Origin: a virus
Length of the DNA stretch: 54,049 nucleotides
Strand: one strand, 5' to 3'
Virus record (IMG/VR): IMGVR_UViG_3300009370_001261
Location: 1 to 54,049 of that record
The position numbers and the translations under genes are program-made. This document shows positions 17,956 to 27,970 of this stretch, one piece after another. The notes below the pieces were generated by a model. That model ran no database searches. It was not told the origin of the DNA and saw nothing but the letters and a program-made list of their open reading frames with translations. Position 1 is the first letter of the stretch; each line of letters begins with the position of its first letter.

Positions 17956-19526
17956 AGGAAGATATAAAATTTACGAGAGACTTAAAAATGATCAAAGATT
18001 TATTAATTGTAGGTGATAGTTTTTCATTTGGATCGGGATTACCAGGTATGAATCCAGAGGGAGTGGGATATACTACATCAGGATCACCAGCCGAAGATTG
18101 TTTTGGTAAACTGATTTCTGATAAACTAAGGTTAAATTATTATAATATTTCAAGTCAGGGAATAAGTAATGATTATATGGTTAGAAATTTTATGAGATGG
18201 TACGGTGAGTACATTACAAATGGTGAATATTCACAACATTTATGGAAGATTAGAGAAACATTTCCCAATCCACAAGAATTATTGGTTATTGTTGGTTTGA
18301 CATATAAAGTTAGATGGGAAGCATGGGATGATGAGACTGGAGATTGGATAGCATTTTCACCAGTGATGTCGTCTAACAATGTCTCAGAGTGGATAGCTCA
18401 CTCGCGTAAAGATAAAGAAAATCAAAAGAGAGCCGATTTTAGACTTAAATATGAACATTCTGAAGTAGAAGAAAGAAGTAGATATTTAAACAATATACTT
18501 ACGTTACAATCTTTTTTTCAAAGTAAGAATATAAAATATATTTTTTTCGAAGTTGATACAGACAAAAATTTTCACAGCGGAGATACGAGTAGTTTTAAAG
18601 CAACCAGGTCTGTTCCATTTGATAAGATGGTAGGTTTTGAAGAATATCAAACATTAATAAATTATGAAAATTTTGTAGACTGGACTTTTACTGGATATAT
18701 AAACAATAATGAATTGGGTGGTTATACTCAGTGTAAACATCCAGATGTAAAATCACATAAAATTTGGGCAGATTATTTAATTGAGAAAATTATAGAGATA
18801 GGTTATGGAGATCACGTGAAATTTAAAACACCATTTCTCGACTATCGGATACCAGGTTCTCAGTTTGGTCAAGTAGATTATGTTATAGATAAATCAAATG
18901 GAAAGACAGATGGAATATATGTAGAGATAGGAGCTGGTCATCCAATTCACATAAATAATAGTTATAAATTAGAAAAAGATTATAATTGGAAAGGTATATC
19001 GATTGACTGTGAAGATCCAAAAAATGCATCACGTATTAAGGCCGATAAGTGCGAGAGTTTATCAGTTGAAGAGTATGAAAAATTTTGGTATAGTATTCGT
19101 AAAAATCCAATAGTTGTAACAGATGCAACAACGGTAGATTATAATAAATTATTTGAGTCATATAATTTACCTAAAAATATAGATTATCTGCAAATAGATA
19201 TAGACCCTCCAAAAAATACATACCAGGCCCTGTTGAATATCCCATTTGAAGATTATAATATTAAAATTATTACATATGAACATGATTGTCCCTGGGAATG
19301 TAATCTACTCGGACCAGATAAAGATATGATAATAGAAAAATTGAAGTCGGAAACTTGTCCAGATGAAGAAATAAAGGCATATTTAGCAGTAGCTGAAAGA
19401 AAAAAAAATATTAAACTGGTACATTTAAGGCAGATGGCTAAAGATTATCTACTTGGACTGGGATATGTATTAGATGTAAAAGGTGAACCAGAGGATTGGT
19501 ACGTAAAGGATGAAAAAAATGATTAA
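17952..19526 (+). CDS. Fusion: SGNH-hydrolase-like domain plus FkbM-like methyltransferase domain
   Basis: 524 residues. N-terminal domain: VGDSFSFGSG (nucleophile Ser23) and CKHPDVKSHKIWADYL (DxxH-like block V). C-terminal domain from about 310: GIYVEIGAG at about 322-329 (SAM motif I), then WKGISIDCEDP, IDYLQIDIDPP, as in FkbM-type methyltransferases, which usually have VDVGANxG. This couples possible O-deacylation/acylation with O-methylation in one chain. A second in-frame ATG at 17988 is also plausible because homology starts there. Overlaps both neighbours. Confidence 0.65.
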   Translation: MKEDIKFTRDLKMIKDLLIVGDSFSFGSGLPGMNPEGVGYTTSGSPAEDCFGKLISDKLRLNYYNISSQGISNDYMVRNFMRWYGEYITNGEYSQHLWKIRETFPNPQELLVIVGLTYKVRWEAWDDETGDWIAFSPVMSSNNVSEWIAHSRKDKENQKRADFRLKYEHSEVEERSRYLNNILTLQSFFQSKNIKYIFFEVDTDKNFHSGDTSSFKATRSVPFDKMVGFEEYQTLINYENFVDWTFTGYINNNELGGYTQCKHPDVKSHKIWADYLIEKIIEIGYGDHVKFKTPFLDYRIPGSQFGQVDYVIDKSNGKTDGIYVEIGAGHPIHINNSYKLEKDYNWKGISIDCEDPKNASRIKADKCESLSVEEYEKFWYSIRKNPIVVTDATTVDYNKLFESYNLPKNIDYLQIDIDPPKNTYQALLNIPFEDYNIKIITYEHDCPWECNLLGPDKDMIIEKLKSETCPDEEIKAYLAVAERKKNIKLVHLRQMAKDYLLGLGYVLDVKGEPEDWYVKDEKND

Positions 19527-22104
19527 CAGTATTTATGAGTACGATTATTCTGAGATAAATAAATTACTTATGAGATTATTCGGCCCTCCAATAGCAGCAG
19601 ATGGGGTAGGTGTACGCAATGGATATAAATTTGTTCCTGTTGAAGGTAGTAATAAATATTTTACAGAGTTGGATGTTGATTTTCTTCCTCATATAGAAGC
19701 TACATATGATGATAATTTTTATATTTTATTAAATGATACATGCGAAGGAAACTTCAACCCACACTGGCTTGATAAATTACACATGGATTTAAAAAAATCA
19801 ACTATTGATCCAACGACAATTTATTATTTTACAAATACTTTAGATGCCAGTGAACTATATGAAAAATATTGTATTGAACGAAATATATCTATAAAAAATA
19901 GAATAAATTTTTTCTCATTTCCATTTTTACTTTTACAAGTATGGGTAACTATGAAAATCTTTAAGGAACAATCGGACAGTAGTGATTTTTGGTCAGAAGA
20001 AGTAAATACATGGACTAAGTATAAGAGTCCACAGCTTGAAAGGGATTTTTCTATAATACCCCAGAGGAAATTTGTTAATCTAAACAATGTAAAGAAACCA
20101 CATAGACAGATTATTGTTGATTTTATACGAAATTCAAATTTTGATGAAAATGAAATTTATTATAGTGTCGGATGGGAAAAGCAATATTTGCACGGTATGG
20201 GAGATTTAACTGAAATTGAAAAGTATTATAATAGTTGGAATGATGAGTTGAATATATATGAATCTAAATTACCAGATGGATTTTTGGATAATGGAACTAA
20301 TATGTTAGAAAGCACACTGGGACTACTTATGTTTTATGATATCCGGCCTTTTCATTGGGATTCATTTTTCTCGATAGTGAGTGAAACATTACCTGGAGCG
20401 TACTGGATAGAAGATGAAGATGGTGGCAGAGAGAGAAAAGAAGGTGAATATCGTATGGAAACTACAACGAAATTCCCTTTTGTGACAGACAAGATTAATG
20501 GTGCAATATTAAATAGTTCTTTATTTCTGGTAATGGCCGAATGCGGAACGTTAAAATTTTTAAGAAAGATGGGATTCAAAACCTTTTCAGAAGTGATTGA
20601 TGAAAGTTATGATGATGAACCAGATATTAATAAAAGAATAAACATGATAACGAATCAAGTAAGTGAATTATATAATAAATCTAATGAAGAACTTTATGAT
20701 ATACTTTTAGCGGCCGAGGCCACTATAAATTATAATTTTATGTATATTCAGGAACCAAGTTTAATACTGGACACGTTACAAGAATCCCTTAAAGAACTAA
20801 TTGAAATTGGTAAAATTCCATGTTATTATCCGGATGAAATTTATATAAGTATTTATGATGACGCTGAGTTAGAATCAAATTTTGGTTTGTTTGGGGGATG
20901 TCAAAGTTCTTTAAAGTTTATTTTAATAAATCCAAAAGAAGATAAATTAAAAAAATATATACATTTTATTAATATTGGATACCCTGGTTATTTTGTGGAT
21001 AAAGAATTAGAAAATATTGATAATAATATTTTAAATGATAATATAAATGGAAGGTGCGTAATAATATTTCATTTGCCATACGAAGGGCAATCAGGAATGG
21101 AAGATAACAATGATTTAGAAATAATAGAAAAATGGATTAATACTAATAGATTAAACCCTGATAATATTTATTATTTTGTGGGTAATTTTATTGTAGATGA
21201 AATCGCAAAAAAATGTAATATTACTTATAATGTGATTCCCACCAATCTTGTGTACTCGTGGGTACAAGATTCTGTCTATAGGGGATCCATCAATGGAATC
21301 CCTTCTAGCGAAGATTGTGAACTTATAGATATTCAACGTATTAATCGTTATTTTGAATTAGATTTATCTTTTAATCCAGTAGATGATAGAAATCTCTTTT
21401 TAAGTTATAGTCACGCTACAAAAGATTATAGAGTAGATTTTTATGTTAGTCTTTTAGGTAAGAATTTATTGGACAGGGGTAAAATTTCACTTAGAAGTCT
21501 TTCTGATTTCGAGCCTGATATTACATTTTCTTATGAAAATAAAAATGATCAACAAAATTTTATTGAATTAAAAAATAGAAGTCCGTTCATTCTCGATGTG
21601 CCAATGGATCTGGAAGATAATTGGATTCATTATGATTCTAAAGTGGTCTTTGAACATTATACAAGTACTTTTATTTCGGTTGTATTGGAAACATTAATAG
21701 TACCTGATACAGTTCAATTAACTGAAAAGATATATAAATCAATAATAGCATTACATCCTTTTATGGTGATTGGAAATCCAAGATATTTGGAATCATTGAA
21801 GAAGGTGGGATTTAAAACATTTGATAAATGGATAGATGAATCTTATGATAGAGAAATGGATTATAAAAAAAGAGCATCGAAAATTTTAAATGAATTAGAT
21901 AAATTTTCAGATAAAACTATAGAAGAACTAAAATTAATTAGAAAAGAAATGTTACCAACTTGTGAGCATAATCGTCAAATACTTTTGGATATGATAAAAG
22001 AAAATAAAGGACTTCGGGCTGTGTCTAAAATAGATAGAAATACATTTAATAAATTTAATGAGATATATAAGAAATTAGAAGTAAAGGATGAAAAAAATAA
22101 TTAA
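19519..22104 (+). CDS. Two-module putative sugar-transfer enzyme, ESYD-signature family (paralogue 3)
   Basis: About 861 residues from ATG at 19519, chosen because AAGGA ends 8 bases before it; a start at 19510 would overlap that site. The protein holds two copies of the family module about 413 residues apart. Module 1 ends with TDKINGAILNSSLFLVMAEC, KFLRKMGFKTFSEVIDESYD; module 2 with TEKIYKSIIALHPFMVIGNP, ESLKKVGFKTFDKWIDESYD. Module 1 has lost the KP(I)..PF core, module 2 keeps most of it. A tandem internal duplication with one degenerate half is the likely history. Function inferred as glycan transfer only. Confidence 0.5.
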   Translation: MINSIYEYDYSEINKLLMRLFGPPIAADGVGVRNGYKFVPVEGSNKYFTELDVDFLPHIEATYDDNFYILLNDTCEGNFNPHWLDKLHMDLKKSTIDPTTIYYFTNTLDASELYEKYCIERNISIKNRINFFSFPFLLLQVWVTMKIFKEQSDSSDFWSEEVNTWTKYKSPQLERDFSIIPQRKFVNLNNVKKPHRQIIVDFIRNSNFDENEIYYSVGWEKQYLHGMGDLTEIEKYYNSWNDELNIYESKLPDGFLDNGTNMLESTLGLLMFYDIRPFHWDSFFSIVSETLPGAYWIEDEDGGRERKEGEYRMETTTKFPFVTDKINGAILNSSLFLVMAECGTLKFLRKMGFKTFSEVIDESYDDEPDINKRINMITNQVSELYNKSNEELYDILLAAEATINYNFMYIQEPSLILDTLQESLKELIEIGKIPCYYPDEIYISIYDDAELESNFGLFGGCQSSLKFILINPKEDKLKKYIHFINIGYPGYFVDKELENIDNNILNDNINGRCVIIFHLPYEGQSGMEDNNDLEIIEKWINTNRLNPDNIYYFVGNFIVDEIAKKCNITYNVIPTNLVYSWVQDSVYRGSINGIPSSEDCELIDIQRINRYFELDLSFNPVDDRNLFLSYSHATKDYRVDFYVSLLGKNLLDRGKISLRSLSDFEPDITFSYENKNDQQNFIELKNRSPFILDVPMDLEDNWIHYDSKVVFEHYTSTFISVVLETLIVPDTVQLTEKIYKSIIALHPFMVIGNPRYLESLKKVGFKTFDKWIDESYDREMDYKKRASKILNELDKFSDKTIEELKLIRKEMLPTCEHNRQILLDMIKENKGLRAVSKIDRNTFNKFNEIYKKLEVKDEKNN

Positions 22105-22105
22105 G

Positions 22106-24094
22106 ATGAAGAATTTATATTTAATTGAGCCTTCATTTATTTTTGGTGGCACCCAAGTTCGATTATCTTATTCTACTGGATTAATCTGGTCTTATTGTAG
22201 AACGAATGATATTATAAATAAAAATTATAATTGTGAATTTTTATACATAAGAACTAATATAGATGATTTTTTTAAAAAAATAAAAAATCCATCAGTAGTA
22301 GGTTTCTCTTGTTTTGTTTGGAATTGGAAATTTAATACTATATTAGCAAAAAAGATTAAAGAAAAGTATCCAGATTGTTTAATTGTTTATGGGGGTCAAC
22401 ATACACCGTCGCAGGATAGATTAAAACATGAACAGGATTTTTTTGAGAAAAATTCACACGTAGATATTTCAGTTTATTTTGAGGGAGAAGTTACATTTGA
22501 AGAAATATTAGTTGAAAATTTAAAGGATGAATCAAATTTTAAAAGTATATTGGGATGTTCAGTTATGAATTCTGATTCAAGTGCACATACTACATTATCA
22601 AGACCGAGAATAGAAGATATTGATTCAATGCCAAGTCCATATTTAGATGGATTATTTGATGAACTTATAAAAGATAATCCTAATAATTTAGATTTTATAT
22701 GTACTGTAGAAACTGTTAGGGGATGTCCTTATAGATGTACTTTTTGTGAGATTGGACATTTGAATTGGCAAAAAATTAAACCACAAGGCCTTGAAAAAAT
22801 AAAAAAGGAATTCGAATGGATTGCAAAAAATGGAATATTATATGTAGATAATGCCGATTCTAATTTTGGATTATATAAAGAAAGAGATATGAAAATATCT
22901 AAATTATTAGTTAAATTAAAAGAAAAATATGGATACCCACATACATTTTGTAATTCATGGGCAAAAAATAAAGGAAAGGAATGTCTTCCAATTGCTAAAG
23001 TTCTTCATGATGCTGGAATGGGTAAAGGATTAACTCTTGCGTTACAATCAATGCATAAACCAACTTTAAATGCAATAAAAAGACGTAATATTAGTGGAGA
23101 TGATATACGTGGATTTTTAGAATCAAGTAAAAAATTAAAAGTACCAGTTTATTCTGAACTTATTATAGGTTTACCAGAAGAAACTTTAGAATCATGGCTG
23201 AATGGATTTTTTGAATTGATGGGATACGATCAACATAACTATCTTGGTATTTATGCTTTGAGTGTTTTACCGAATACACCATTTGGAGATCCAGAATATT
23301 TAAAGAAATGGGGGGTAAAATATAAAGTTACGGCTCCACTTTTTTTTCATATAACATCTGACGAATATTCTGACCAAGAATATGAAGAAATTTGTTATGA
23401 AACAGATACTATGCCATATGAAGATATGTTAGTTGCATATTACTATAAGTGGTTTTTTCAAACATTTCATTTTTTTGGTTTTATTCAATTCATATCAAGA
23501 TTTTTTGTAAATTATTTATCAATAGATTATAAATATTTTTATATTAAAATGTTAGATTATTTTGAGGAGAGAGATGATACTGTTTTGGGACAAGAAATGG
23601 TAAATTTTAAAAAACAAATGCGAAATGTTTTTGAAGATTTAGGTGATTGGGGTCAATTAGCAGAAGATGGTCGTAGTTGGGAACCTGAAGAATATACTTC
23701 TATGAATATAATAAAAGAAAAAGAGAAATTTTATAGAGAAATAGGTGATTTTCTTTTAAGTGAAATCTGTGATGATCATAATATAGTAAAAAATATTATT
23801 AAATATCAATTGTGCTCATTGGTATCACCAGATAAACAGTATCCACATCAATTTAATGTAGATTATAATATACAGGAAGTAATAGAAAAAAATAATGTTT
23901 TAGAATTTTACCCTTATAGTTATATAGTAGATACTGTTGTACCAATTAAGAATTATAATAATGATATAATCAAATGGTGTACAGACCTCATTTGGTGGGG
24001 AAGAAAAGATTCTAAACTAAAGACAACTTTAACAGAAATTAAACAATATAAGGAGTTATATAATGGCAAAGGAACAATCAGAACAAGAGTATAA
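22106..24094 (+). CDS. Cobalamin-binding-domain radical SAM enzyme (second copy)
   Basis: 662 residues. N-terminal region has VGFSCFVWNWKFNTILAKKI, VYGGQHTP and YFEGEVTFEEIL, matching the B12-binding half; radical SAM cysteines are 207, 211, 214 (RGCPYRCTFC). YVDNADSNFG, ALQSMHKPTLNAIKRRNISG and SELIIGLPEET continue the barrel. It parallels the gene at 11825 segment by segment, so the two are paralogues with probably different substrates. Start uncertain: ATG at 22088 has no room for a ribosome site, while 22106 begins with the natural MKNLYLIEPS. Confidence 0.75.
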   Translation: MKNLYLIEPSFIFGGTQVRLSYSTGLIWSYCRTNDIINKNYNCEFLYIRTNIDDFFKKIKNPSVVGFSCFVWNWKFNTILAKKIKEKYPDCLIVYGGQHTPSQDRLKHEQDFFEKNSHVDISVYFEGEVTFEEILVENLKDESNFKSILGCSVMNSDSSAHTTLSRPRIEDIDSMPSPYLDGLFDELIKDNPNNLDFICTVETVRGCPYRCTFCEIGHLNWQKIKPQGLEKIKKEFEWIAKNGILYVDNADSNFGLYKERDMKISKLLVKLKEKYGYPHTFCNSWAKNKGKECLPIAKVLHDAGMGKGLTLALQSMHKPTLNAIKRRNISGDDIRGFLESSKKLKVPVYSELIIGLPEETLESWLNGFFELMGYDQHNYLGIYALSVLPNTPFGDPEYLKKWGVKYKVTAPLFFHITSDEYSDQEYEEICYETDTMPYEDMLVAYYYKWFFQTFHFFGFIQFISRFFVNYLSIDYKYFYIKMLDYFEERDDTVLGQEMVNFKKQMRNVFEDLGDWGQLAEDGRSWEPEEYTSMNIIKEKEKFYREIGDFLLSEICDDHNIVKNIIKYQLCSLVSPDKQYPHQFNVDYNIQEVIEKNNVLEFYPYSYIVDTVVPIKNYNNDIIKWCTDLIWWGRKDSKLKTTLTEIKQYKELYNGKGTIRTRV

Positions 24095-24242
24095 AGAGGT
24101 AACGGATGTAATTAGGTGGGAAATATCTAATTTAATGGAAATAGCTAATAAATTAGAGATTATTTTAATCCAGATAAATAATACTTTACGAGATATTAGA
24201 CAGTATGGTGTTGGAGCCGACAGTAAAAATTCAGAGGAATAA
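24063..24242 (+). CDS. Small protein of unknown function
   Basis: 59 codons with a strong Shine-Dalgarno (ATAAGGAGTTATA) before ATG; overlaps the end of the radical SAM gene by 32 bases. The product begins MAKEQSEQEYKEVTDVIRWE and has a heptad-like helix (ISNLMEIANKLEIILIQINN). No family recognised. Probably a helical oligomer. Confidence 0.55.
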   Translation: MAKEQSEQEYKEVTDVIRWEISNLMEIANKLEIILIQINNTLRDIRQYGVGADSKNSEE

Positions 24243-24264
24243 AAGGTTTTAAACACATTTCATA

Positions 24265-25269
24265 ATGTTAAGTGATAAAAGTACAATATTAATTACAGGA
24301 GTTGCTGGCCTGATAGGTTCAAGGTTAGCTGATTGGATAATAGAAAATACAGATCATAAAGTTATTGGTATTGATGATTTAAGTGGGGGGTATATTAATA
24401 ATGTTAATAAAGATGTGAGTTTTTATAAATTTGATTTGGTAGAGGGGGATCAATTAAATCATGTTTTTGAAAGGGAAGCACCTGACATTGTTTATCATTT
24501 TGCTGCTTATGCTGCAGAAGGATTAAGTCCTTTTATGAGAACTTTTAATTATAAAAATAATCTGATTTCTACAGCTAAGATAGTAAATTGTTGTATCAAT
24601 TATGAAATAAAGAGGTTAATATTTACTTCCACTATGGCTGTTTATGGTCATGGTAAACTACCGTTTGATGAAGAAGATGTACCCAATCCTATTGACCCGT
24701 ATGGTATAGCAAAGTATGCTTGTGAAATGGACATTCAAGTTGCAGGTGAACAACACGGTTTAGATTGGTGTATAATCAGACCACATAATGTTTATGGCAT
24801 TAAACAAAATATTTGGGATAAATATAGAAATGTCTTAGGAATTTGGATGTGTCAGTATATGAATGAAGAACCAATGTCAATTTTTGGTGATGGTGAACAA
24901 AAAAGAGCATTTAGTTTTATTGATGATACCCTTGAACCTTTATGGAAATCTGGGATTCAAGAAAATTGTTCAAAACAAATTATTAATTTAGGTGGAACTA
25001 AATTTTATACTATTAATGAAGTAAATAAAATTTTACGGGATGTTATAGGAAATGGTAAAAAGGTTTATACAAAACCAAGACATGAAGTGAAAGATGCACA
25101 TTCAACTTGGAGTAAATCAGTAGAGTTATTAGGATATAAAGATATAACATCATTACATGATGGATTAAAAGAAATGTGGGACTGGGCACAAGAACAACCT
25201 AACAACACAAGAAAATTTTGGGAAAGTTATGAAGTAGAAAAAGGTATTTATGATTTTTGGAAAAAATAA
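24265..25269 (+). CDS. UDP-glucose 4-epimerase-like NAD-dependent epimerase
   Basis: 334 residues. GVAGLIG at 12-18, DDLSGGY, YHFAAYAAEGLSPF, TSTMAVYG, catalytic YGIAK, RPHNVYG, GDGEQKRAFSFIDD, NLGG. The layout is that of GalE/WbpP-like 4-epimerases and all catalytic residues are present. The tail (RKFWESYEVEKGIYDFWKK) extends beyond the usual end. Leads into the carbamoyltransferase gene after 4 bases. Confidence 0.8.
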   Translation: MLSDKSTILITGVAGLIGSRLADWIIENTDHKVIGIDDLSGGYINNVNKDVSFYKFDLVEGDQLNHVFEREAPDIVYHFAAYAAEGLSPFMRTFNYKNNLISTAKIVNCCINYEIKRLIFTSTMAVYGHGKLPFDEEDVPNPIDPYGIAKYACEMDIQVAGEQHGLDWCIIRPHNVYGIKQNIWDKYRNVLGIWMCQYMNEEPMSIFGDGEQKRAFSFIDDTLEPLWKSGIQENCSKQIINLGGTKFYTINEVNKILRDVIGNGKKVYTKPRHEVKDAHSTWSKSVELLGYKDITSLHDGLKEMWDWAQEQPNNTRKFWESYEVEKGIYDFWKK

Positions 25270-25273
25270 TTAA

Positions 25274-26764
25274 ATGAAAATATTAGGAATAAACGCATTA
25301 AACCACGACGCCGCTATCACACTTATAGAAGATGGTGAGATTTTGTTTGCAGGTCATAGTGAGAGATATAGTGGGGTTAAAAACGATTCTGATTTAAATG
25401 CAGCACTATTTGCAGATTGTTATAGACAAGGTGGTAAACCAGATAAGGTGGTTTATTTTGAAAGACCATATTTAAAAAAGTTAAGACAATTAAGAGCAGG
25501 TCAATATGGAGAAGTTTTATCTCGTAAAAATTTACCATCATATTATTTAAGAGATTATATTGGTAATTCAGAAATAGAGTATGTCCAACACCACCAATCT
25601 CATGCTGCAGCAGGTTACTTTACAAGTCCATATGAAGAATCAGCAATAGTAGTTATAGACGCAATAGGTGAGTTTGAGACGTGTAGTATTTGGTATGCGT
25701 GGGGAAGTCATTTTGAAAAACGATATAGTTTAAAATATCCAAAATCACTTGGTCTTTGGTATAGTGCAATGACTCAACGATTAGGATTGAAACCACAAGA
25801 GGATGAATACATCTTAATGGGAATGGCTGGTTGGGGAACACAAGATCACAAACTAAAGAATAGTATTCGCGAAGATTTCTTTAATGATTCTGATAAACTT
25901 ATTGATTTAAAGGACAATTTACATAGAGGTTGTTTAGATTGGAATCCCGAATACTACCCAGATGATGATAGTGATGATTGGAAATTCAATATAGCGGCAA
26001 ACGTTCAATGGATATGTGAAGAAGAAATCCGTAAAGTATTCAGTTTAGCAAAACGATTAATTCCTGAGACTAATAATTGTGTTTATATGGGTGGAGTAGC
26101 TCTAAATTGTGTAGCAAACTCTATTATAGCCCAAAGATACTATCCTGACTTGTGGATACTACCAAATCCAGGTGATGCAGGTTCATCACTCGGTTGTGCA
26201 GCATATGTTTATGGGGAACACGTGAATTGGAAAACATCATTTACTGGTTATGATATAGAAGGTCGTTATCCAAGAAAGAAAGTATTAGATGAATTGTTAC
26301 AAGGAAATATCGTTGGTGTGGCAAACGGAAGGGCGGAGTTCGGTCCTCGAGCATTAGGAAACCGTTCTCTACTGGCAGACCCTCGTGGCGATGAGATAAA
26401 GGATAGGGTAAATGAGATAAAACATAGACAAAAGTTTCGTCCATTTGCCCCATCCGTCCTTGAAGAACACGCACATGAAATCTTTGATATGCCAGTTAAG
26501 AAATCTCAGTTCATGCAGTTCGTAGCACCCTGTAAATATCCCGATAAGTATCCAGCAATTTGTCATGTGGATAATACTTCACGAGTTCAGACGGTTAGCA
26601 TGGATGATAATCCTGGTTATTACAAACTCATTAAAGAGTTTTATGAGAAAACGGGCTGTCCGATGGTATTAAATACAAGTTTAAATGTAAAGGGAAAACC
26701 AATAGTGAATAGTTATCTTGGTGGAGTTGGATTTTCTAAAAAATATAATGTAAAGGTGTTTTAA
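25274..26764 (+). CDS. NodU/CmcH-type carbamoyltransferase
   Basis: 496 residues. Family marks in order: GINALNHDAAITLIEDG, QHHQSHAAAGYFTSPY (metal-site histidines), VVIDAIGE, GLWYSAMTQRLGL, YMGGVALNCVAN, FGPRALGNRSLLADPR, KHRQKFRPFAPSVLEE, MVLNTSLNVKGKPIV. These enzymes move the carbamoyl group of carbamoyl phosphate to a sugar hydroxyl via an adenylate. The region from about 26300 to 26480 is richer in G+C than its neighbours, possibly because of motif conservation or a separate origin. Ends just one base into the next start (TAATG). Confidence 0.9.
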   Translation: MKILGINALNHDAAITLIEDGEILFAGHSERYSGVKNDSDLNAALFADCYRQGGKPDKVVYFERPYLKKLRQLRAGQYGEVLSRKNLPSYYLRDYIGNSEIEYVQHHQSHAAAGYFTSPYEESAIVVIDAIGEFETCSIWYAWGSHFEKRYSLKYPKSLGLWYSAMTQRLGLKPQEDEYILMGMAGWGTQDHKLKNSIREDFFNDSDKLIDLKDNLHRGCLDWNPEYYPDDDSDDWKFNIAANVQWICEEEIRKVFSLAKRLIPETNNCVYMGGVALNCVANSIIAQRYYPDLWILPNPGDAGSSLGCAAYVYGEHVNWKTSFTGYDIEGRYPRKKVLDELLQGNIVGVANGRAEFGPRALGNRSLLADPRGDEIKDRVNEIKHRQKFRPFAPSVLEEHAHEIFDMPVKKSQFMQFVAPCKYPDKYPAICHVDNTSRVQTVSMDDNPGYYKLIKEFYEKTGCPMVLNTSLNVKGKPIVNSYLGGVGFSKKYNVKVF

Positions 26765-27564
26765 TGAATATATTAGTTATAGGAGATAGTTGTAAAGATG
26801 TTTTTGTTTATGGAGACATAGAAAGAATAAGTCCAGAAGCACCAATACCAGTTTTTAAACCAACACATACAGAAGAAAATGATGGTATGGCAAAAAATGT
26901 TGCAAATAATATTGAGTCATTAGACATGCACATTTATACTATAACGAATGGAAATAGTATTGTAAAGAAACGATATGTAGAAAACCGTTCCAGTCAAATG
27001 GTATTGAGAGTTGATGAACATGATTATTGTGATAGAATAAAAATAAAAAAATTACAAGGTATAATGAATAATAAATTTCAATCTTATACCTTAATGGGTA
27101 CTGTAGATAAGATTGATGCAATTATCATATCAGATTATTGTAAAGGATTTTTAGAAGAAAGTGATATAGAACATATTTGTAAATACAATAAAAATGTATT
27201 CGTGGATACTAAAAAGAAACTTGGTGAATGGATTAAAGACGCAGATTTTATTAAAATAAACGAATTAGAATATCAGAAGAATCATGAAGTATTATCAGAA
27301 AATGGACTTGAAGAAAAACTTATTGTTACATTAGGTAGTAAAGGGTGTAGATATAATGGAAAAGATTTTCCAGTAGAAGAAGTTCCTGTAAAGGATGTTA
27401 GTGGAGCAGGAGATACTTTCATTGCAGGATTAGTTCGTGGTTATTTAGATACAAATAATATAGAGAGTGCAATAGAATTTGCACAAAAATGTACGACAGT
27501 TGTAGTTCAACAGCACGGTGTTGCTACAGCCACATTAAAAGAATTAGAAGGTGGAGAAAGTTAA
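26764..27564 (+). CDS. HldE/RfaE-type heptose kinase-like protein (PfkB family)
   Basis: 266 residues. N-terminus VIGDSCKDVFVYGDIERISP then EAPIPVFKPTH is characteristic of the HldE kinase domain; the C-terminal DVSGAGDTFIAGLVRGYLD holds the catalytic Asp217. The family GGAANVA helix is changed to DGMAKNVANN, and about 35 residues are missing between ITN and GNSIVKKRYV compared with HldE (about 315 for the domain). It would phosphorylate a sugar 7-phosphate at the anomeric carbon if active. The next gene product may belong to the same pathway. Confidence 0.75.
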   Translation: MNILVIGDSCKDVFVYGDIERISPEAPIPVFKPTHTEENDGMAKNVANNIESLDMHIYTITNGNSIVKKRYVENRSSQMVLRVDEHDYCDRIKIKKLQGIMNNKFQSYTLMGTVDKIDAIIISDYCKGFLEESDIEHICKYNKNVFVDTKKKLGEWIKDADFIKINELEYQKNHEVLSENGLEEKLIVTLGSKGCRYNGKDFPVEEVPVKDVSGAGDTFIAGLVRGYLDTNNIESAIEFAQKCTTVVVQQHGVATATLKELEGGES

Positions 27565-27565
27565 G

Positions 27566-27970
27566 ATGAGTTACACAAGAAAATACTTACCGACTATAAG
27601 TGAATTAATAGATAGATTATCTATTGTACAGTTAAAGGAAGTTTTTATACCAGAACATAAAGAAAAATATGCTAAGGAAATTAAAGAGATAGTAGAAGAT
27701 TTAGATGAATTGATCTATTGGGAGAAACCAACAGGTGAAATGATTAGAGCTATTGTGGTATTGGCTCAGATGAACTTACATATTTGGCATAATGAATCTC
27801 AATTTAGAGCAGGTGAAGGTGATGGAAATCTTGAATTGACTCACGGGTTAAATGGAATTAGAAATACTGCAAAAAATAAGATACAAGAAAATCTTGTAGA
27901 GGGGGGAAGAAAAGATTATAAGATAGATTGTATAGCATCTGAGTTTGATGACTGGGAAGTAAGCTGGTAA
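27566..27970 (+). CDS. Unknown protein, faint DUF4254-like pattern
   Basis: 134 residues from ATG at 27566 with GGTGGAG about 10 bases upstream; an in-frame start at 27551 lies inside the kinase gene. Marks: LPTISELIDRLSIVQLK and LAQMNLHIWHNESQFRAG followed by LNGIRNTAKNKIQE. The second resembles the N..LWh.ED..R ... IN..RN..IE layout of DUF4254 proteins, which sit beside heptose genes in bacterial LPS clusters. The kinase neighbour fits this, but the similarity is weak. Confidence 0.35.
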   Translation: MSYTRKYLPTISELIDRLSIVQLKEVFIPEHKEKYAKEIKEIVEDLDELIYWEKPTGEMIRAIVVLAQMNLHIWHNESQFRAGEGDGNLELTHGLNGIRNTAKNKIQENLVEGGRKDYKIDCIASEFDDWEVSW

